A stretch of DNA of 32,013 nt from Flavobacteriales bacterium UBA7325 (GTDB lineage: Bacteria; Bacteroidota; Bacteroidia; Flavobacteriales_D; Crocinitomicaceae). The notes beneath the pieces are model-generated. The model made no database searches and was not told where the DNA came from. It saw only the letters and a program-made list of their open reading frames with translations. Below, piece by piece: positions 17,088-25,916 of this stretch; within the stretch, counting starts at the first letter, position 1, and the number at the start of each line of letters is the position of its first letter. The DNA is taken from assembly GCA_002471375.1 (NCBI GenBank), contig DKPV01000065.1, forward strand, positions 1-32,013, given 5' to 3'. Position numbers and translations under genes: made by a program.

Positions 17088-18404
17088 CTAGCCAAAAAAA
17101 GTTTCGCCTAATTCGGTTTTATCAGCTATTAATCGGGCAAGGAGATTCTTCTTTCCACGGAGAAGAAACAAATACTTCCATTTATAGGAAACTTGTCGAA
17201 GAAACTTGAGGAAATAAAAGGCCATCATACCCGATATCGGCATTAACAGAAAGTAAATAATGAGCATCCACCATGAAAAATCAAAAAGATAATGTGCTGC
17301 GATTAGAAAAGACGTGTACGTTAATGGATATAAGACGATCCCAAGTAATATCGCAATTGGCGCATAATACTCAGCTACTTTAACCAGTTTAGGCATTATT
17401 AAGCTTGTGACCTGAAATGGAAAAACATTATGAACAAAACCTAAAACAAACACGGGAAAACCAATAGTAAACTCCGCGATTATAAGAACGGATTGGCGAA
17501 AGACGATTCCTCTCTTCAGTTTTGCACTAAGAAATTTTGGATCAACACCCAAAGTCTCGATTTGCCAATTTATTTTGGATACTAATTGCTCAATTTCCGA
17601 TAATCTCCAAGGTTCGCTCAAATAAACAGCATTCAACTTATTATGAATGAGCTTTATTAGATCTACCCTCTGCTCTACGCCATGAGCTCCTCGGAATAAA
17701 ACATCTCCCTCTACTATTTTAACAATACTGTCAACCAAATCATCTTGTTCCTTAGATGACGAGTTCACAAGTAAACCTTCTAATCTCTCTCTAAAAATAG
17801 CGGTCAATTCTCTACCTGTGTCCGATTGCTTCTCTCGGTACTTTTCGTAATATTCCATAGGGTCTATGAGTTCCCCTATTCTTAACAGCGCCGAACTTCT
17901 GAATTTATCTCCCTCCACATATATGATTCCTATCGGTAGGATTTGGACTCCCAATTCCCCACCATTTCTAACCTCTGCTTCTAGTGCAATTCGCGCTGCA
18001 CCAGGTCTTAATTCACGTAGCTGTCTTTCAAGTGTACTATTTCCTTCGGGAAAAATTAACAACGATTCTCCTCTTTCAAGCAATTGATAACACTCTTCGA
18101 AAGCTGCTTGATTAGATATACCTGAAGTTTTAGCATCCTCAAACCGATTAACCGGAATCATACCTAAACCACGTAAAAACCATCGCTTAATCCTTGAGCT
18201 GAAGAAAGTACCCTTTGCCATGTAATAAATTGGCCGCTTCGAAAGTCGCGCAATTATCCATGCATCTAACATGGTGTTTGGGTGATTCGCAATTATAATA
18301 GTGGGACCAGACTGTATAAGGCGCTCCTTATTCGTTACTCGAATTTCTCGGTAATACAAACGGGTCCCTATACCCAATAACACTTTTAGAATTCGATACA
18401 ACAT
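17088..18404 (-). CDS. PlsC-like membrane acyltransferase
   Basis: 438 residues. The N-terminal half is a glycerolipid acyltransferase domain: TIIIANHPNTMLDAW (35-49), FLRGLGMIPVNRF near 76-88 and LLIFPEGNST (115-124). The catalytic motif is H-X5-D (His41, Asp47), one residue longer than the H-X4-D of E. coli PlsC, a form also found in some eukaryotic and Bacteroidota glycerol-3-phosphate acyltransferases. After about residue 290 come four hydrophobic segments, so the enzyme is firmly membrane-bound. It probably acylates glycerol-phosphate, lysophosphatidate or another lipid acceptor; the exact step is open. It is divergent from pabB, with about 127 bp between starts, and stands alone. Confidence 0.85.
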   Translation of the reverse strand: MLYRILKVLLGIGTRLYYREIRVTNKERLIQSGPTIIIANHPNTMLDAWIIARLSKRPIYYMAKGTFFSSRIKRWFLRGLGMIPVNRFEDAKTSGISNQAAFEECYQLLERGESLLIFPEGNSTLERQLRELRPGAARIALEAEVRNGGELGVQILPIGIIYVEGDKFRSSALLRIGELIDPMEYYEKYREKQSDTGRELTAIFRERLEGLLVNSSSKEQDDLVDSIVKIVEGDVLFRGAHGVEQRVDLIKLIHNKLNAVYLSEPWRLSEIEQLVSKINWQIETLGVDPKFLSAKLKRGIVFRQSVLIIAEFTIGFPVFVLGFVHNVFPFQVTSLIMPKLVKVAEYYAPIAILLGIVLYPLTYTSFLIAAHYLFDFSWWMLIIYFLLMPISGMMAFYFLKFLRQVSYKWKYLFLLRGKKNLLARLIADKTELGETFFG

Positions 18405-18531
18405 ATTCTATGGCAAGATAACAAAATGGCGGTCGCGAAGTTTATCATATTCCGCAAATGCAATCTCAAAATATGCGAAAATCACAACTTCGGATGAATC
18501 AGAATTGGCAAAAGCATTGTACATTTGGTGT

Positions 18532-19734
18532 ATGTATGATTTCCCAATAGCCTATTTCAACACTAACGATGGATCGAGTCGCTTGGCCTTTGGAGAGGGC
18601 CCAATGATTAAGTTAAAAGAAGGTTGCGCTCTCGAGAATTTACAACGTTTTATCGATGAGCATTCTGGAAAACATTTATTGTTGAATTTGAGTTATGAAC
18701 TCAAAAACGAAATTGAAAATGTAGCTTCAACCAACAATGATTACTCAAATTTCCCTCTCGGCTATGCGTGGGTCCCAAAATACATGATAGAATTATCGAA
18801 TGAAAACCTCCACTTTGTACAGGGAACTACGGATCATGAGAGTATGGAATTCATCGAACTATTCATGGAAAAGGAAATAGATCAAAACTTTAGCTCTTTT
18901 CCACATAAACTCAATGGACGAATTAAGAAGGACGATTACTTAAATCATGTTCGTGCGATTAAAGATGAAATCCAGAATGGTGACGTCTACGAAGTGAACT
19001 ATTGTCAAGAGTTCTTTGCGGAAGATGTAGAAATCCCCGATCCAATTGACGCCTATTTCAAGCTGAACCGTCTCACCCGCGCTCCGTATTCATCCTTTTT
19101 TAGCATTGATGATTTTGTTCTCTTTTGCGGAAGTCCTGAGCGGTATATTAAAAGAATTGACAATAAACTCACTTCTCAACCTATCAAAGGGACACAAAGA
19201 AGAGGTAAAACTAAAGAGGAAGATGAACTTCTAAAAGATGAACTTCTGAACGACCCAAAAGAGCGCGCAGAGAATGTTATGATCGTTGATCTAGTCCGAA
19301 ATGATCTTTCTAGAATAGCTCTTCCAGGCTCTGTAGACGTTGATGAATTATATGGAATCTACACTTTCGACACGGTACATCAAATGATCTCGACCATATC
19401 TTGTGATATTGATGAATCGACAACGTTTACAGATATGCTCCGTGCAACGTTCCCGATGGGATCCATGACAGGAGCGCCAAAAATTAGTGCAATGAATAGC
19501 ATTGATAAGCATGAGTGCTTTCAACGTGGAATTTATTCTGGTTCTATTGGATACATCAAAGCAAATGGCAATTTTGATTTAAATGTTGTGATACGGACGT
19601 TGGTCTATAATAAAAGGAAAAAGTACCTCTCCTGCGCTGTTGGAGGAGCAATCACAATTAAATCTGACCCGGAAAAAGAATATGAAGAATGCCGAGTGAA
19701 AATCGGGAAGATCCTAGATGGAATGAATGCATGA
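18532..19734 (+). CDS. pabB: Aminodeoxychorismate synthase component I
   Basis: 400 residues from ATG 18532. PabB uses chorismate and ammonia to make 4-amino-4-deoxychorismate for folate. The chorismate-binding domain fills the C-terminal two thirds: KDDYLNHVRAIKDEIQNGDVYEVNY, QPIKGTQRRG, ENVMIVDLVRNDLSRI, and TFPMGSMTGAPKISAM. The PIKGT motif carries the Lys that marks aminodeoxychorismate synthase; anthranilate synthase has PIAGT, so TrpE is unlikely. The N-terminal domain is short and divergent. The frame is open upstream to TTG 18505 and beyond with no ATG. A -7-like TACATTTG at 18520-18527 lies only 4 nt before the chosen ATG and is probably chance, or the transcript is leaderless. No pabA or pabC is adjacent. 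The end overlaps tilS by 8 bp. Confidence 0.88.
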   Translation: MYDFPIAYFNTNDGSSRLAFGEGPMIKLKEGCALENLQRFIDEHSGKHLLLNLSYELKNEIENVASTNNDYSNFPLGYAWVPKYMIELSNENLHFVQGTTDHESMEFIELFMEKEIDQNFSSFPHKLNGRIKKDDYLNHVRAIKDEIQNGDVYEVNYCQEFFAEDVEIPDPIDAYFKLNRLTRAPYSSFFSIDDFVLFCGSPERYIKRIDNKLTSQPIKGTQRRGKTKEEDELLKDELLNDPKERAENVMIVDLVRNDLSRIALPGSVDVDELYGIYTFDTVHQMISTISCDIDESTTFTDMLRATFPMGSMTGAPKISAMNSIDKHECFQRGIYSGSIGYIKANGNFDLNVVIRTLVYNKRKKYLSCAVGGAITIKSDPEKEYEECRVKIGKILDGMNA

Positions 19735-20980
19735 TCTAACAAATCATATCGTCAAGGAATGGACCTCACTCCAAAGTAAAAATGTGTTTGTCGCTTGCAG
19801 CGGTGGGCTCGACTCTGTAGTGCTACTTCACCTTCTAAAAGGTGCTGGAATTTCTTCTCAAGTTATTCATGTTAATTATCATTTACGAGGAGACGATTCA
19901 AATAAGGACGCCGATTTTGTTTCTTCTCTGGCAAACGTAATGGATCTATCGTTTGAGCGGAGAGAGGTAGAACTTGAGAAAGAATTAGCCACAGGTGGTA
20001 ATATGCAAGCCATGGCTCGAGATTTTCGCTATAACTGGTTTCGAGAAATATTAGCCCGCAATCCGGACAATAGAATTTTACTTGGGCATCATGCGGACGA
20101 TCAGGTCGAAACGTTCTTTTTGAACCTTGCTCGAAGTTCAGGAGTGATGGGATTATCTTGCATGAAGCCTGAACATAATGGCATTGTTCGACCATTATTA
20201 AATTACTCAAAAGAAGAGCTCACTTCTTATGCCAAAGAACATAACCTAAACTGGCGCGAAGACAAATCGAATTCTTCCAACAAGTATCGCAGGAATCGTT
20301 TAAGAAATGAAATTTTGCCACATGTTCGAACAGAGATCGAAACAATCGATTCAAGCGTTCTCACATTAATTAGTTCTTTTCAGCGACTCCAATCTGAACT
20401 GGAGGCCTCAACTAGGGAATTAATCGAGGAAATTAAATTAACCGACTCGGTCTCATATGCTAGCTATAATGCGCTAAGTTCATTAGAGCGGATCGAGCTA
20501 TTCAGACAACTTGGAATCAGTGCTAAAGTAGCGATTAGAGTAGAACACCTGAAAAACTCAGAAAAGGGTAAACTGATAGAGATTGATCATTCAAAATACC
20601 ATGCCATTGTAAAAGATCATGATCAATTTACATTTCTATCAGAAAGCAAGGATACACCTTCTGTAGAAATCAGTTTAGTCCAGCGCTTACCAATAAGGTA
20701 TTCCAAAGATGAGATCTTCCTTGATGGCCAAAAGCTAACAGGTAAGCTACAGATAAGAAGATGGCAACTTGAAGACAGAATTGCCCCAGTCGGGATGTCC
20801 GGGAGTCAATTGATCTCCGACATAATTAAGGATGCGAAACTTTCAGCACAGCAAAAGGAAGATGTTCTTGTCGTTCATGACAATGATAACATCCATTGGT
20901 GCATAGGGTTAAAAATAGGAAGACTTGCTATCGCGAATAAGGATACCGAACAAATCCTGAAATGCCAAATTAGCGCTTAA
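19727..20980 (+). CDS. tilS: tRNA(Ile)-lysidine synthase
   Basis: 417 residues. TilS ligates lysine to C34 of the CAU-anticodon tRNA-Ile, switching its charging from Met to Ile and its codon from AUG to AUA; it is essential. The ATP-pyrophosphatase loop CSGGLDSVVLLHLL (24-37) is followed by VIHVNYHLRG (about 46-55), the GHHADDQVETFFLNL motif (about 119-133), and NKYRRNRLRNEILP (about 186-199), all in family order. A middle helical domain and a C-terminal TilS domain (ISDIIKDAKLSAQQKEDVLVV) follow. Translation is probably coupled to pabB through the 8-bp overlap. Its last 11 bp overlap the convergent phosphatase gene. Confidence 0.95.
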   Translation: MHDLTNHIVKEWTSLQSKNVFVACSGGLDSVVLLHLLKGAGISSQVIHVNYHLRGDDSNKDADFVSSLANVMDLSFERREVELEKELATGGNMQAMARDFRYNWFREILARNPDNRILLGHHADDQVETFFLNLARSSGVMGLSCMKPEHNGIVRPLLNYSKEELTSYAKEHNLNWREDKSNSSNKYRRNRLRNEILPHVRTEIETIDSSVLTLISSFQRLQSELEASTRELIEEIKLTDSVSYASYNALSSLERIELFRQLGISAKVAIRVEHLKNSEKGKLIEIDHSKYHAIVKDHDQFTFLSESKDTPSVEISLVQRLPIRYSKDEIFLDGQKLTGKLQIRRWQLEDRIAPVGMSGSQLISDIIKDAKLSAQQKEDVLVVHDNDNIHWCIGLKIGRLAIANKDTEQILKCQISA

Positions 20981-22607
20981 GAAGCTCTACAATCGGGCTT
21001 CCTGTCAATGCATTTGGTCGTTGTAAATACAACATATGTGTCAGCGTCGCAGCAATATCCGTGATATCAATGTCTCTGAATATTTCTTGTTTCGGAATAT
21101 CCTTCCCATACCACAATAATGGCACATGTGTATCATAACTAAAAGCTGACCCATGACTAGTTCCCTTTCTTGCTCCTTCGCTATCTTCTGATTTCGGCAA
21201 GTAACCAGGTTCAAGTATGAAAACTACATCTCCGCTCTCGCGATGATGAATTCCTTTACGTACCATGTCCATCCATTCATCATCGACAGTAGCATTATAG
21301 ATTTGGTCTATGGTGAAAGATCGTTTTACACCCTCCCAAGATAGGACCTCCTTCGCAACATAATCTTGTACCTCTTGCAAATCTATTCCCTTGCGACTGA
21401 TTGTCTCTTTATCCAAGTATATATTGAGGTTATCCTCATAAAGGATCATACTGTCTCCATATTTCAACACTAGTTTTCTCACCAAAGATGTCATGTGATC
21501 ATCCAGGAAAAAATACCCCCCCGGAAGTTGATTATCGGTCAAATATTGAGGAACAGGAACCACCGCGTGATCTGCAGTTAAAAATAGAACATACTCATCG
21601 TCTCCAACCTTCTCCTCGATTGCTTTAATTAAACGCTTCAATTCTAAATCTAAACGTAAATAGGTATCCTCGATCTCTATCGCATAAGGTCCGAATGCAT
21701 GTCCAATAATGTCAGGCGTCGAATAGCTAATGCACAACATATCAGTTTGGGCATCATTCCCAATTTCTTCATTTTTCAAGGCTGCCAAAGCAAAATCAGT
21801 CAAGAAAGTATTGGCAAAAGGTGTCGATGTAAAAAGTCCGTAGTGAAGCGAATCATTGGTCATTGCTTTCAAATCATAAGGAAAGGTAGGTGTTTCTTTC
21901 CCCGGTAATAGATGTTCATAAGGAGAATCATCAGGACCACTCTCAGCATATGCATCAATATCCATGATTGGCTCCCAAACTTGCTTCAGATATTTGTCAG
22001 CGTACTTCTTACCATTAAACTTCTCAACCCAAGATGGTAACTCAGGACTGAAAAATGTACTTGTAATAAATGAGCCTGTATTGAAGTCGTACCAGTATGA
22101 GCCATCACTCATGTGTCCTCCAGGTAAAATTGCCCCACGGTTTTTAATGGACATGGAAATTACATTTGCATCCGGGTAAGTCAATTTCAATTGATCAGTC
22201 ACGGTATTTGCGCGTAGTCTTTTGGGAGAAAATTTCCCGTAATCCGACATCGAACCGACAGTACTCACTGTTGTATCCTCAACGCAGTTTACCGAAGTAC
22301 CTTCTGCTCTACTGAACCAATCATTTCCGACAATTCCATGATTACTAGGCGTTGTTCCTGTATAAATAGATGCATGTCCTGGCCCAGTGTATGTTGGAAT
22401 GTAGTTATAGACTGTATTCCGACAATTTGTACCATTCTCCATCAGTTTGCGGAAACCACCATCACAAAACTTATCATAATATCGATAGAGGTATTCATAA
22501 CACATTTGATCTACAACAATTCCTACTATCAGTTTCGGAGAATCCGACTGCTGAGCAGAGGCATTAAATAATAAACCTGAAAAAAGAAGAACAGTAACTA
22601 CTCTCAT
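20970..22607 (-). CDS. PafA-type alkaline phosphatase (secreted or periplasmic)
   Basis: 545 residues with a signal peptide (MRVVTVLLFSGLLFNASAQ). It matches the alkaline phosphatase superfamily branch of Chryseobacterium/Elizabethkingia PafA (546 aa): VGIVVDQM with metal ligand Asp33, nucleophile Thr74 in PTYTGPGHASIYTG, Asn95 in VGNDW, and the monoesterase signature Lys155/Arg157 in SIKNRGAILPGGH, corresponding to PafA Thr79, Asn100, Lys162 and Arg164. Later zinc ligands are visible in DIIGHAFGP, LTADHAVVP and GTSHGSAFS. It should release phosphate from a wide range of monoesters, as PafA does. It is divergent from miaE across an 83-bp gap with a -7 element for each gene. Confidence 0.93.
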   Translation of the reverse strand: MRVVTVLLFSGLLFNASAQQSDSPKLIVGIVVDQMCYEYLYRYYDKFCDGGFRKLMENGTNCRNTVYNYIPTYTGPGHASIYTGTTPSNHGIVGNDWFSRAEGTSVNCVEDTTVSTVGSMSDYGKFSPKRLRANTVTDQLKLTYPDANVISMSIKNRGAILPGGHMSDGSYWYDFNTGSFITSTFFSPELPSWVEKFNGKKYADKYLKQVWEPIMDIDAYAESGPDDSPYEHLLPGKETPTFPYDLKAMTNDSLHYGLFTSTPFANTFLTDFALAALKNEEIGNDAQTDMLCISYSTPDIIGHAFGPYAIEIEDTYLRLDLELKRLIKAIEEKVGDDEYVLFLTADHAVVPVPQYLTDNQLPGGYFFLDDHMTSLVRKLVLKYGDSMILYEDNLNIYLDKETISRKGIDLQEVQDYVAKEVLSWEGVKRSFTIDQIYNATVDDEWMDMVRKGIHHRESGDVVFILEPGYLPKSEDSEGARKGTSHGSAFSYDTHVPLLWYGKDIPKQEIFRDIDITDIAATLTHMLYLQRPNALTGSPIVELLKR

Positions 22608-22624
22608 AAGAATGATTTGAACTA

Positions 22625-22632
22625 CAAAAATA
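22625..22632 (-). promoter_or_regulatory. Putative -7 element of the PafA-like gene
   Basis: Minus-strand TATTTTTG, an exact TAnnTTTG match ending 17 nt before the ATG; no obvious -33. Confidence 0.4.
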
Positions 22633-22666
22633 TAAATTCAAGTACGGAAATCACCTGAACAAGCAT

Positions 22667-22674
22667 TAACTTTG
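22667..22674 (+). promoter_or_regulatory. Putative -7 element of miaE
   Basis: TAACTTTG, an exact TAnnTTTG match, 16 nt before the miaE ATG and divergent from the element at 22625-22632. Confidence 0.45.
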
Positions 22675-22690
22675 TATTAAAGCTCAAAAA

Positions 22691-23281
22691 ATGTTAGGAC
22701 TTAAATTACCGACTGACCCACGCTGGGTAAACATTGTCGAGAAGAATATCGAAGAAATTCTTACGGATCATGCCTATTGTGAACAAAAGGCTGCAAGTAA
22801 TGCGATTACAGTGATCGTCAAGCATCCTGAATATCCTGATCTTGTTAAAGCCATGACTGAAATCGTTCAAGAGGAAATGGAGCACTTTTCAATGGTTCAT
22901 GATAAAATTCTAGAGCGCGGACTGAAACTAGGGCATGAAAGACGCGATCCTTATGTTGGTGATTTAATTGCATATATGGGAGAGCATCATGGCGGTGGAT
23001 CAAAGGAGAATCAGCTCGTCAGTCGCATGCTCGTTGGAGCCATGGTTGAAGCTAGGAGTTGTGAACGATTCAGAATACTCTCAGAACAGATGGAGGATAC
23101 TGATTTACGCGACTTTTACCGCAGTTTAATGGAAAGCGAAGCACGCCACTACACGACTTTTTTGGGTTTCGCTCGAAAATACGGCCCATCCATTGACGTA
23201 GATAAGCGTTGGAATGATTTTCTAGCCTTCGAAGCAACCCTAATGGAAAAATATGGTAAGGGCGAAACAATGCATGGATAA
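22691..23281 (+). CDS. miaE: tRNA-(ms2io6A37) hydroxylase
   Basis: 196 residues. MiaE is a carboxylate-bridged di-iron oxygenase that hydroxylates the isopentenyl group of ms2i6A37 in tRNAs reading U-starting codons. The four-helix-bundle ligand pattern is complete: E31 in CEQKAASN, E62-x-x-H65 in EEMEH, E120 in VEARSCERF and E150-x-x-H153 in ESEARHY. The PTDPRWVN start and HGGGSKENQLVSRMLVGAM segment also fit. Length is close to the Salmonella type enzyme or slightly shorter. It is a single-gene unit with its own -7 element and a terminator directly behind it. It implies that miaA and miaB exist elsewhere in the genome. Confidence 0.94.
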   Translation: MLGLKLPTDPRWVNIVEKNIEEILTDHAYCEQKAASNAITVIVKHPEYPDLVKAMTEIVQEEMEHFSMVHDKILERGLKLGHERRDPYVGDLIAYMGEHHGGGSKENQLVSRMLVGAMVEARSCERFRILSEQMEDTDLRDFYRSLMESEARHYTTFLGFARKYGPSIDVDKRWNDFLAFEATLMEKYGKGETMHG

Positions 23282-23286
23282 AAAAA

Positions 23287-23312
23287 ATCCTGCTGTAAGA
23301 ATACAACAGGAT
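23287..23312. terminator. Bidirectional terminator between miaE and the carboxypeptidase gene
   Basis: ATCCTGCTGT and ACAACAGGAT pair with one mismatch around a 6-nt loop. A T-rich run follows on the plus strand, and seven T's follow on the minus strand, so both convergent genes can use it. Confidence 0.8.
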
Positions 23313-23336
23313 CTTCTTTTTACTTTTTAAATTCTA

Positions 23337-25697
23337 TTAGTGTAGCACCACCAATTTAACTGGCTTAACTGCTACCCCATTCTCTTCAACGAAGACTAAA
23401 TACACCCCTTCAGCATATTCAGCAGTGTTGATAGTTACTTTATTTGTTTGTTGAGTAATTTCCTGAATCTCTATCGCTTGACCGGCTTGGTTGTAAACTT
23501 TTACTGAACCATCAGAAATAACCTTAGAGAAACTTACGTATGCTTGATTATTTGCAGGATTAGGTATTGTTTTCACATCAAAAGCAAACTCATCTAAACC
23601 TGCAGAAGTTGCGTCATAGCTGATTGTAAAATCATCAAAGTAGAACCCATCTTCTCTAACACCTCCGTCAGACTCAAGCACAAAACGTACTCGAATAACC
23701 TGACCTAGGTAATCACTTAAACTAACGTTTTCTGAGACCCATGAGCTTTGCGTTCCTTCATAAACAGGTTCTCCATCTGGTTGAACAGATCCATTCGCAT
23801 CCGTTCCTTCAACTGTATAGGCACCACATTGACCAATCCAATTAGATCCTCCATCAACAGAAACTTGGAATTGAGCATAATCATAGTTCGCTTCAATATC
23901 CCACATTGCATAATAGGCCGCTGCTGCACCTGTCGCATTTGTCAAATCAATATCCTGATCGAACTCATACGTCTTAAATGTATTGTTCGAATAATTCCCT
24001 GTCGGACTATCAGTGAAGCTAGTTGAAGGAGAAACATATTCAGAACCAGTTGTTGCCCAGTCACCTGTCCAATTTGCTGTGCTTGACGCATCTTCTGAAT
24101 ACTGCAGCGTCAATGATCCAAAAGTTTTTGTGACTGTATCTCTATCTGTCCATGAAGCATACTCCACATTCAATACATATTTTACTTCGTCACCAAATAA
24201 GATTGCTGGATCTAACACGTATGAAATTGTTCCCGAAGATGCTTGACTAATACCTAAGTTATAAGTCACTGCTGCCCCAACTGATTGAATATTCGTTAAG
24301 GGCTCAATCGAAACATCAACTGCTCCGGCCATTCTACCCAAACGAGTTATATCGTGATTGAAGTTCCCTGTCATTGCTGACATTGTTGGAGCATCTGTTT
24401 CAGAGGCAACGTGGTAGTTATGTGCTAAATGCGCCAGCGTCAAGTTTGGATGAATCATCTCGAGACAAGTTGGAACGATACCAGCTTGTGATGGCCAGAA
24501 ATCATCCCCAACTTCAGGAGTCATAGCAAAAACAGTATCCTTACTTCCAACACCTATGTCCACTTTATACATATAATCATCTGAATCGCCAGAAGCTGGA
24601 TATAATCCAGAACTCTTTTGATTCACATAACCATTGTACTGAACCATAAATCCTGAAATTTCCTGAAAGTAATCATGGTGATCGGCGAATTCTGCGTCAG
24701 TTGTTCCAATAGGGTGTAGGATCAAATCACCATATGTATGTGAGTTAAATGCTAATTCCATGTCGTATGTTTCAACCAACCATTTCATTGCTTGTGTCTC
24801 TGGTTCAGAGAAAGCTGAAGTTCCAGGGTAAGTATCATTGTTTGGATTTGAACTCACACCAGTAGTATTCCAACCATAGGCGTAGTTTCTATTCAAATCA
24901 ACTCCTGGGTTCGATGATCCTACAGGAGCCTTATTCTTTCTATGCATTCCAAATCCTCCAGGATCATTTGATTCATTCTCAATATATCCATCAGGGTTGA
25001 TACATGGTACGAAGTACATTTCAGTGTTATCCACTAAAAACTTAACCTCATCATCCGAAGCATAATTTTCTAACAAGTACCACATGTAGAATATTGTCTG
25101 AGTCATTGATAATGGTTCACGTGCGTGATGAATAGCTGTATAGAGAACATTTGGCTCAGTAGCATCATCCGTCATAGGATTATCTGAAATCTTCACATGA
25201 TAGATCGGACGATTTTCGTGCGTCATGAAAGTTGAAATACCCGTTCTTGGAGTTATCAATGTAGGGTATTGTATTGCCATATCATCTAATGCATCGAGCA
25301 TATTTTGATATTTGTAGAACCCAGCGTATGAACTGTTTTCATAGTGGTTTACAGGAACGGCTGGCGAAAAACCACCGCCACCAGAGGTTGCGCAGTTTAC
25401 ATTCTTAGTCTCTGGCTCTGGATTTTTATTTCGTTCCATGTAGAACGCTTTTAAATCCTCAATGAGAATTTCGTATTGAAATCCATTGTTCTTCATTGTT
25501 TCAATTTCAGTCGCGGAGAAAGCGCTAATAAAGAAAGTATTCTTCTTGGTAACACCATGATCTACTGATACACCAAGTGTAGCTAGTTGAGATAATCCTT
25601 CTGAATCGGTGAAGATCTTGACTCTTGAGTACTGTTCTTGTGCAAAGGAGGTGCACGCAAACGCAATAATCGCAATAATTGTTGCTATTTTTTTCAT
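23337..25697 (-). CDS. T9SS-exported M14 zinc carboxypeptidase
   Basis: 786 residues: signal peptide 1-20 (MKKIATIIAIIAFACTSFAQ), a short propeptide-like region, then an M14 carboxypeptidase domain at about 120-440. Zinc ligands are His191 and Glu194 (IHHAREP) and His320 (FNSHTYG); substrate-binding Asn269-Arg270 sit in GVDLNRNY; the catalytic Glu is 395 in MTPEVGDDF. A beta-sandwich region resembling MAM/immune-inhibitor-A jelly rolls follows (about 530-690). The last 80 residues are a type A T9SS sorting domain (IPNPANNQAYVSFSK, VKVYNQAGQ, AEGVYLV, VKLVVLH). It is therefore expected at the cell surface or outside, digesting protein or peptides. It stands alone, with a shared terminator behind it. 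Confidence 0.93.
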   Translation of the reverse strand: MKKIATIIAIIAFACTSFAQEQYSRVKIFTDSEGLSQLATLGVSVDHGVTKKNTFFISAFSATEIETMKNNGFQYEILIEDLKAFYMERNKNPEPETKNVNCATSGGGGFSPAVPVNHYENSSYAGFYKYQNMLDALDDMAIQYPTLITPRTGISTFMTHENRPIYHVKISDNPMTDDATEPNVLYTAIHHAREPLSMTQTIFYMWYLLENYASDDEVKFLVDNTEMYFVPCINPDGYIENESNDPGGFGMHRKNKAPVGSSNPGVDLNRNYAYGWNTTGVSSNPNNDTYPGTSAFSEPETQAMKWLVETYDMELAFNSHTYGDLILHPIGTTDAEFADHHDYFQEISGFMVQYNGYVNQKSSGLYPASGDSDDYMYKVDIGVGSKDTVFAMTPEVGDDFWPSQAGIVPTCLEMIHPNLTLAHLAHNYHVASETDAPTMSAMTGNFNHDITRLGRMAGAVDVSIEPLTNIQSVGAAVTYNLGISQASSGTISYVLDPAILFGDEVKYVLNVEYASWTDRDTVTKTFGSLTLQYSEDASSTANWTGDWATTGSEYVSPSTSFTDSPTGNYSNNTFKTYEFDQDIDLTNATGAAAAYYAMWDIEANYDYAQFQVSVDGGSNWIGQCGAYTVEGTDANGSVQPDGEPVYEGTQSSWVSENVSLSDYLGQVIRVRFVLESDGGVREDGFYFDDFTISYDATSAGLDEFAFDVKTIPNPANNQAYVSFSKVISDGSVKVYNQAGQAIEIQEITQQTNKVTINTAEYAEGVYLVFVEENGVAVKPVKLVVLH

Positions 25698-25880
25698 TTT
25701 CTGAGTTGTATAGTTTGATCTGCAATTTACACACTTTTTATGAGAAAGTCCAGGGAACCTCTAACTCATTGGAATGCACAGTCTTTATCCATAAAAAGCA
25801 AACTCCATCCATATTATGAGACCACCCATCATTTTTCAAGTTAATTCATGAATCTCTGATTCTATATTTGTTCTAGCCAA

Positions 25881-25888
25881 TAATTTTG
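25881..25888 (+). promoter_or_regulatory. Putative -7 element of sppA
   Basis: TAATTTTG fits TAnnTTTG and lies 28 nt before the ATG. A second match, TATATTTG, lies at 25863-25870, so the active one is uncertain. Confidence 0.35.
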
Positions 25889-25916
25889 GCTTAAACTAAT
25901 AGATTAAAACAATTCT

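Noticed and set aside
18520..18527. TACATTTG as the pabB promoter
   Set aside because: It lies 4 nt before the only plausible ATG, so initiation would fall at or after the start codon.
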